A stretch of 46,091 bases of DNA, taken from the NCBI GenBank assembly GCA_017545665.1, contig JAFWKQ010000094.1, positions 1 through 46,091 on the forward strand, given 5' to 3'. The translations under genes were made by a program, and so were the position numbers. Below, piece by piece: positions 42,427-46,091 of this stretch. Below the pieces are notes generated by a model. The model did no database searches. It had not been told where the DNA came from and was given only the letters and a program-made list of their open reading frames with translations. Numbering within the stretch: position 1 is the first letter of the stretch; every line of letters starts with the position of its first letter. Source of the DNA: Atopobiaceae bacterium (lineage in GTDB: Bacteria; Actinomycetota; Coriobacteriia; Coriobacteriales; Atopobiaceae).

Positions 42427-44514
42427 GTGGATACAAACTATTGGGTCGAGGAGACCGAGGACATAACATACGAGGCGAACAGGATCTGGGCCAACGCCAA
42501 CGTGCTGCGCGGCGTCTACATGCCCGACAAGTACGGAGACGTGATAATCCCCATGACGGTGCTGCGGCGCCTGGAGTGCACGCTCGAGCCGACCAAGGAC
42601 AAGGTCGTGGCCGCATACAGGGCAGACCCCGACCGCGCGCCGAAGGCCCTCTGCCGCGACGCGGGCCTTCAGTTCTACTGCACGAGCGAGTTCACGCTCG
42701 AGGAGCTCACGAACGACTCGGACAACCTGGCGGCGAACTTCAACGCCTACCTCGATGGGTTCTCCGACAACGTCCAGTCCATCACAGGCGGCCTCAACCT
42801 GCGCGACCACATCAAGCGCATGGACCAGCACAATTGCCTGCTGCCGATCGTGCAGAACTTCGCGAAGATGGACCTCTATCCCAGCCGCTTCGACAGCTCG
42901 CGGATGGGCGGCATCTTCGAGAACCTGGTCGGGCGCTTCTACTCCAACGTGGACGCCGGACAGTTCTACACACCGCGCGACATCGTCCGCACGATGGTGG
43001 CGCTCGGCCTCGCCGAGGGCGCCGAGGACACCTACGACGCCGGCAAGGTCGTCACCATCTACGACGGGACGGCCGGCACGGCGGGCATGCTGACCGCGGC
43101 CGAGAACTACATCAAGAGGTACAACCCGGCCTCGACCGTCAAGTGCTACGGCCAGGAGGTCATGCCGCAGACCTACGCCGTGGGCCTCGCGGAGCTGCTC
43201 ATCCGCGGCCAGGACTCGACTAACTACCGCCTCGCCAACACGCTGATGGAGGACTGCTGGCCCAACATGAGCGTGCGGTTCGTGTTCATGAACCCGCCGT
43301 TCGGCACCGAGTGGGGCGGCAAGGGCGCCTCCGACGCCGACCAGGAGGGATACGTCAACGGCGAGAACGCGGAGCACAGCCAGAGGCACCGCTGGCCCGC
43401 GGGACTGCCTAAGAAGAACGACTCGCAGCTGCTGTTCCTGCAGGCGGCGGTGAACAAGCTCACCGACAACGGCCGCGCCGTCATCGTAGAGAACGGCAGC
43501 CCGCTGTTCAACGGCGACGCCGGCTCCGGCGAGTCCGAGGTGCGGCGCTGGCTGCTCGAGAACGACCTGCTCGAGGCCATCATCGCCATATCGCCGTCGA
43601 GCTTCGTCAACACGGGCATCGCAGTGTACCTTTGGGTGATCTCGAAGGCAAAGAGGACCGAGCGGCGCGGCAAGGTGCAGCTCATCGATGCCACGGAGAT
43701 TCGCCACCCCATGCGCAAGAACCAGGGCGAGAAGCGCTACGAGCTCACGCGCGAGGACCGCGAGGAGATCGTGCGCCTGTACTCGGATTTCGACGACTCC
43801 GACCCGCGCGTGAAGATCTTCGACTACCGCGAGTTCGAGTACCGCGAGTACACGGTCATACAGCCCATGAGGCGCAACTACGCGCTCTCGGAAGGGCGCC
43901 TGGAGGCGATGCTCGAGGGCAGGACGCTCAACGCCGTCTGGGACGAGGAGACCATCGAGAGACTGCAGGCCAAGGACGAGCTCAAGCCGTCCGAGGAGAA
44001 GAGGCTCAAGCGACTCATGGGTGGTAAGCCGGCCTACGACGCCATCGTGGGCGCCTTGCGGGCGCACGTCTCGGACGAGGCCTACGACACGCCGCAGGCT
44101 TTCGACGCGGTGCTCAGGCAGGCCCTGGCAGGATGCGACGTGACGGCCGCCCTGCGCACCAAGATCGCCGCGGCGCTCTCGGAGCGCGACGAGGACGCAC
44201 CGATCCAGAAGGACCGACGCGGCAACGTCATCTACGACGGCGACACGAAGGACACCGAGCGCGTGCCGATGCTCGTGGACGTAGACGAGTACATGGAGCG
44301 GGAGGTTCACCCCTACGTCAAGGACGCGCACGTGACCTTTGACGAGGACCTGACGAAGAAGAGGCCCGTCATCAAGACGGGCGCCGAGATACCCTTCACG
44401 CGCTACTTCTACAAGTACCAGGTGCCCGAGGAGCCCGAGGACGTGCTGGCCGAGGTGCTGGCGCTTGACGCACGGGCCGACGCAGGCCTCAAGGCACTCA
44501 TGGGTGGTGAATAG
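42427..44514 (+). CDS. hsdM: Type I restriction-modification DNA methylase subunit
   Basis: A 695-aa HsdM with the N-terminal helical domain (about 1-140) and the N6-adenine methylase domain. Motif I is YDGTAGTAGM (about 212) and motif IV is intact NPPFG (Asn289). The C-terminal 300 residues are helical and charged. It is longer than most HsdM (about 500 aa), similar to the larger type I methylases of Gram-positives. The start is GTG 42427, 8 bases after GAGGAAG. hsdS starts 1 base after its stop. No HsdR lies upstream; it may be beyond the window. Confidence 0.94.
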   Translation: MDTNYWVEETEDITYEANRIWANANVLRGVYMPDKYGDVIIPMTVLRRLECTLEPTKDKVVAAYRADPDRAPKALCRDAGLQFYCTSEFTLEELTNDSDNLAANFNAYLDGFSDNVQSITGGLNLRDHIKRMDQHNCLLPIVQNFAKMDLYPSRFDSSRMGGIFENLVGRFYSNVDAGQFYTPRDIVRTMVALGLAEGAEDTYDAGKVVTIYDGTAGTAGMLTAAENYIKRYNPASTVKCYGQEVMPQTYAVGLAELLIRGQDSTNYRLANTLMEDCWPNMSVRFVFMNPPFGTEWGGKGASDADQEGYVNGENAEHSQRHRWPAGLPKKNDSQLLFLQAAVNKLTDNGRAVIVENGSPLFNGDAGSGESEVRRWLLENDLLEAIIAISPSSFVNTGIAVYLWVISKAKRTERRGKVQLIDATEIRHPMRKNQGEKRYELTREDREEIVRLYSDFDDSDPRVKIFDYREFEYREYTVIQPMRRNYALSEGRLEAMLEGRTLNAVWDEETIERLQAKDELKPSEEKRLKRLMGGKPAYDAIVGALRAHVSDEAYDTPQAFDAVLRQALAGCDVTAALRTKIAAALSERDEDAPIQKDRRGNVIYDGDTKDTERVPMLVDVDEYMEREVHPYVKDAHVTFDEDLTKKRPVIKTGAEIPFTRYFYKYQVPEEPEDVLAEVLALDARADAGLKALMGGE

Positions 44515-44515
44515 C

Positions 44516-45724
44516 GTGAGGGAGATGAAGGACAGTGGAATACCGTGGGTTGGCGAGATACCAGCTAATTGGCGCACAATGCGTCTTAAGTATCTTCTCT
44601 CGGAGCGGAACTCCAGAACAACTACGGGCGATGAGGAGTTGCTATCTGTCAGTATTCACAACGGTGTTGTTCCGAGCAGGTTTATTCGTGAACGTGCTAC
44701 GTTGGCGAGTTCGCTCGTAGGATACAAACATGTTTATGTCGGGGACATGGTATTTAATAAGCTCAATCCAAACATGGCTCGGTTTGCGTATTCCGAATAT
44801 GACGGCATTACTAGCCCAGACTTCGCTGTTTACTATCCGAAGGAACCCGTCTCTATTGACATGCGTTTCCTAACGTATTTGATACGCACGCCTCTCTATG
44901 TTGAGCGTATCAAGCAACTTACTAGTGGCGTCGGAGAGGGCTTTGCGCGACTTTATACGCCCGATTTGTTTGGAATTGCAGTCGGGTTACCATCGCTCAA
45001 TGAGCAGCTACGCATAGCCGACTACCTTGACGAGCGCTGCGCCGCCATCGACGAGGTGAGGCGTACCATCGAGGACGAGGTCGAGGTGCTGCGCCGCCTT
45101 CGCAAGGCGACCATCCACCGCGCCGTGACCAAGGGCCTCGACGAGGGCGCGCCCATGCAGGACAGCGGCATTCATTGGGCTGGAAGGGTTCCGAGTGCAT
45201 TTGAAGTGAAGCAGCTGAAGCGTGTGGCATGGCTAGGAAATGGCTCTGATCCGAAAATGGACGGTAACACGCCTGTTTATGGTAGTGGCCAAGAGAGCTT
45301 TAAAACATGCGGGGAATACAAGCTGGGCCCCTGTGTCCTCTTGGGTCGTAAAGGCGCAACACTTCATATCCCACACTATATTGAAGGGCGATATTGGAAT
45401 GTCGATACCGCATTCGATGCGAAGACGATTGGATTGAATTGTCTCAAGTGGTTCTATTATTTGGCATGCTGCCTTGACTACGATTATTACAAAACGCACA
45501 CGGTCAGACCTTCGATGACGGCAAGTGATTACTTGAGCATGGTGATACCAGTGCCTAGCGTTATCGAGCAAAATCGCATAGCCGACTACCTCGACGAGCG
45601 CTGTGCAGCCATCGACTCCGTCATCGACACCCGCACGAAGCAGCTCGAGCGCCTCGAGGACTATCGCAAGGCGCTCATCTTCGCCTACGTTACTGGAAAG
45701 AAGGAGGTGCCAACGCATGCCTGA
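44516..45724 (+). CDS. hsdS: Type I restriction-modification specificity subunit
   Basis: A 402-aa HsdS with two target-recognition domains. Each half opens with a related motif (MKDSGIPWVGEIPANW and MQDSGIHWAGRVPSAF) and ends with an almost identical helix start (RIADYLDERCAAID). The variable TRD parts (about 44560-44990 and 45190-45560) are visibly richer in A/T than the conserved helices, which suggests exchange of TRDs. GTG 44516 is taken as start (MREMKDSG, as in many HsdS); ATG 44525 is possible. The stop overlaps the next gene by 8 bases. Confidence 0.93.
   Translation: MREMKDSGIPWVGEIPANWRTMRLKYLLSERNSRTTTGDEELLSVSIHNGVVPSRFIRERATLASSLVGYKHVYVGDMVFNKLNPNMARFAYSEYDGITSPDFAVYYPKEPVSIDMRFLTYLIRTPLYVERIKQLTSGVGEGFARLYTPDLFGIAVGLPSLNEQLRIADYLDERCAAIDEVRRTIEDEVEVLRRLRKATIHRAVTKGLDEGAPMQDSGIHWAGRVPSAFEVKQLKRVAWLGNGSDPKMDGNTPVYGSGQESFKTCGEYKLGPCVLLGRKGATLHIPHYIEGRYWNVDTAFDAKTIGLNCLKWFYYLACCLDYDYYKTHTVRPSMTASDYLSMVIPVPSVIEQNRIADYLDERCAAIDSVIDTRTKQLERLEDYRKALIFAYVTGKKEVPTHA
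45011..45617 (+). repeat. Direct repeat inside hsdS (conserved helices)
   Basis: Bases 45011-45053 (CGCATAGCCGACTACCTTGA onward) recur with few changes at 45575-45617, exactly 564 bases (188 codons) apart. They encode the same RIADYLDERCAAID helix start at the end of each half. Such repeats allow in-frame recombination of recognition domains. Confidence 0.85.
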
Positions 45725-46091
45725 CGAGATTCAGATTGCGAATGTGCACGAAGAAAGCTTGCAGGAACTCTGCGAGCGGGCCAGCGTACTCGTAAACGGG
45801 GCTCGATCCTACATTGGCCAGATGTCGAACTACGCAACGGTTCTCACGTCCTTTGAGCTGGGATGCTACATTGTGGAAGAGGAGCAAAACGGCCAAGACC
45901 GCGCCGCTTATGGCGCACACGTACTCGACGTGCTGTCGACATACCTTACTGACAGATTCGGCCGAGGATTCTCGCGCACAAATGTTGCAAGCATGCGGAA
46001 ATTCTACCTTGCATTCCGCGATCGTGAGTCAGAGATTGTGCAATCGCCGATTGCACAATTGGGACCAAATGGATCTTCGCAGATCGTGCAA
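45717..46091 (+). CDS. DUF1016 (YhcG-like) nuclease, N-terminal part
   Basis: The first 125 codons of a DUF1016/YhcG family protein, cut by the window end. Visible parts are ARSYIGQMSNYATVLTSFEL, YGAHVLDVLSTYLTDRFGRG and FSRTNVASMRKFYLAF, the N-terminal DNA-binding region that normally precedes a PD-(D/E)XK nuclease domain. Members often sit inside type I restriction operons, as here. ATG 45717 follows AAGGAGG and overlaps hsdS by 8 bases. Confidence 0.88.
   Translation, partial: MPDEIQIANVHEESLQELCERASVLVNGARSYIGQMSNYATVLTSFELGCYIVEEEQNGQDRAAYGAHVLDVLSTYLTDRFGRGFSRTNVASMRKFYLAFRDRESEIVQSPIAQLGPNGSSQIVQ

Overview
The window reads as chromosomal DNA of a GC-rich, anaerobic Gram-positive bacterium. 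A Coriobacteriia-type actinobacterium (Olsenella/Atopobium/Collinsella relatives) is the most economical inference. The grounds are a six-gene Rnf complex, an oxygen-sensitive class III ribonucleotide reductase, and a WXG100/FtsK secretion locus with Ser/Thr kinase, PP2C and FHA modules. No rRNA, tRNA, CRISPR array or intact insertion sequence was seen, and the taxonomic call rests on gene content only.

Layout. 145-5239: rnfCDGEAB, a ferredoxin:NAD+ oxidoreductase that pumps ions. 5240-5640: a non-coding array of direct and inverted modules. 5760-6935: rpsA (ribosomal protein S1). 7196-8731: leuA, closed by a strong hairpin. 9123-26127: a co-directional run of 13 genes that looks like a type VII-like secretion locus. 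It holds a 37-aa membrane peptide, PP2C phosphatase, Ser/Thr kinase, a small membrane protein, a 1684-aa Ig-repeat surface protein, a WXG100 protein, an EssC-like FtsK ATPase, a YukD-like protein, an FHA protein with an EssB-like front part, a small helical protein, an LXG-like candidate substrate, a DUF4176 protein and a small helical protein. 26218-30385 (minus): vWA protein, CDF metal transporter, macro-HTH fusion and a membrane GGDEF protein. 30567-31331: winged-helix plus PD-(D/E)XK protein. 31369-36409 (minus): O-acyltransferase, nrdG and nrdD, with paired NrdR-like boxes upstream of nrdD. 37040-38841: DEAD-box helicase and mntP. 38838-39571: a frameshifted, truncated AlbA_2-type gene at the edge of an island. 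39972 to the window end: a restriction/defence-type island with a methylase-TRD fusion that has a non-canonical catalytic motif, a 165-aa alpha/beta protein, hsdM, hsdS and a DUF1016 nuclease cut by the window end.

How the genes work together. Rnf couples ferredoxin oxidation to NAD+ reduction and ion export. In the secretion locus the kinase/phosphatase pair sits with two FHA proteins, one of them the ATPase, which suggests phospho-control of secretion. No EsaA/YueB homologue is visible, and the 1684-aa protein is the only large exported component that could fill that structural place. The island at the right end looks like two methylase modules back to back, one canonical type I (HsdM/HsdS) and one unusual. 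No HsdR is visible inside the window. The least conventional parts are the methylase-TRD/165-aa pair, the Ig-repeat secretion locus, the palindromic array at 5.3-5.55 kb and the 26-bp hairpin between nrdD and nrdG.
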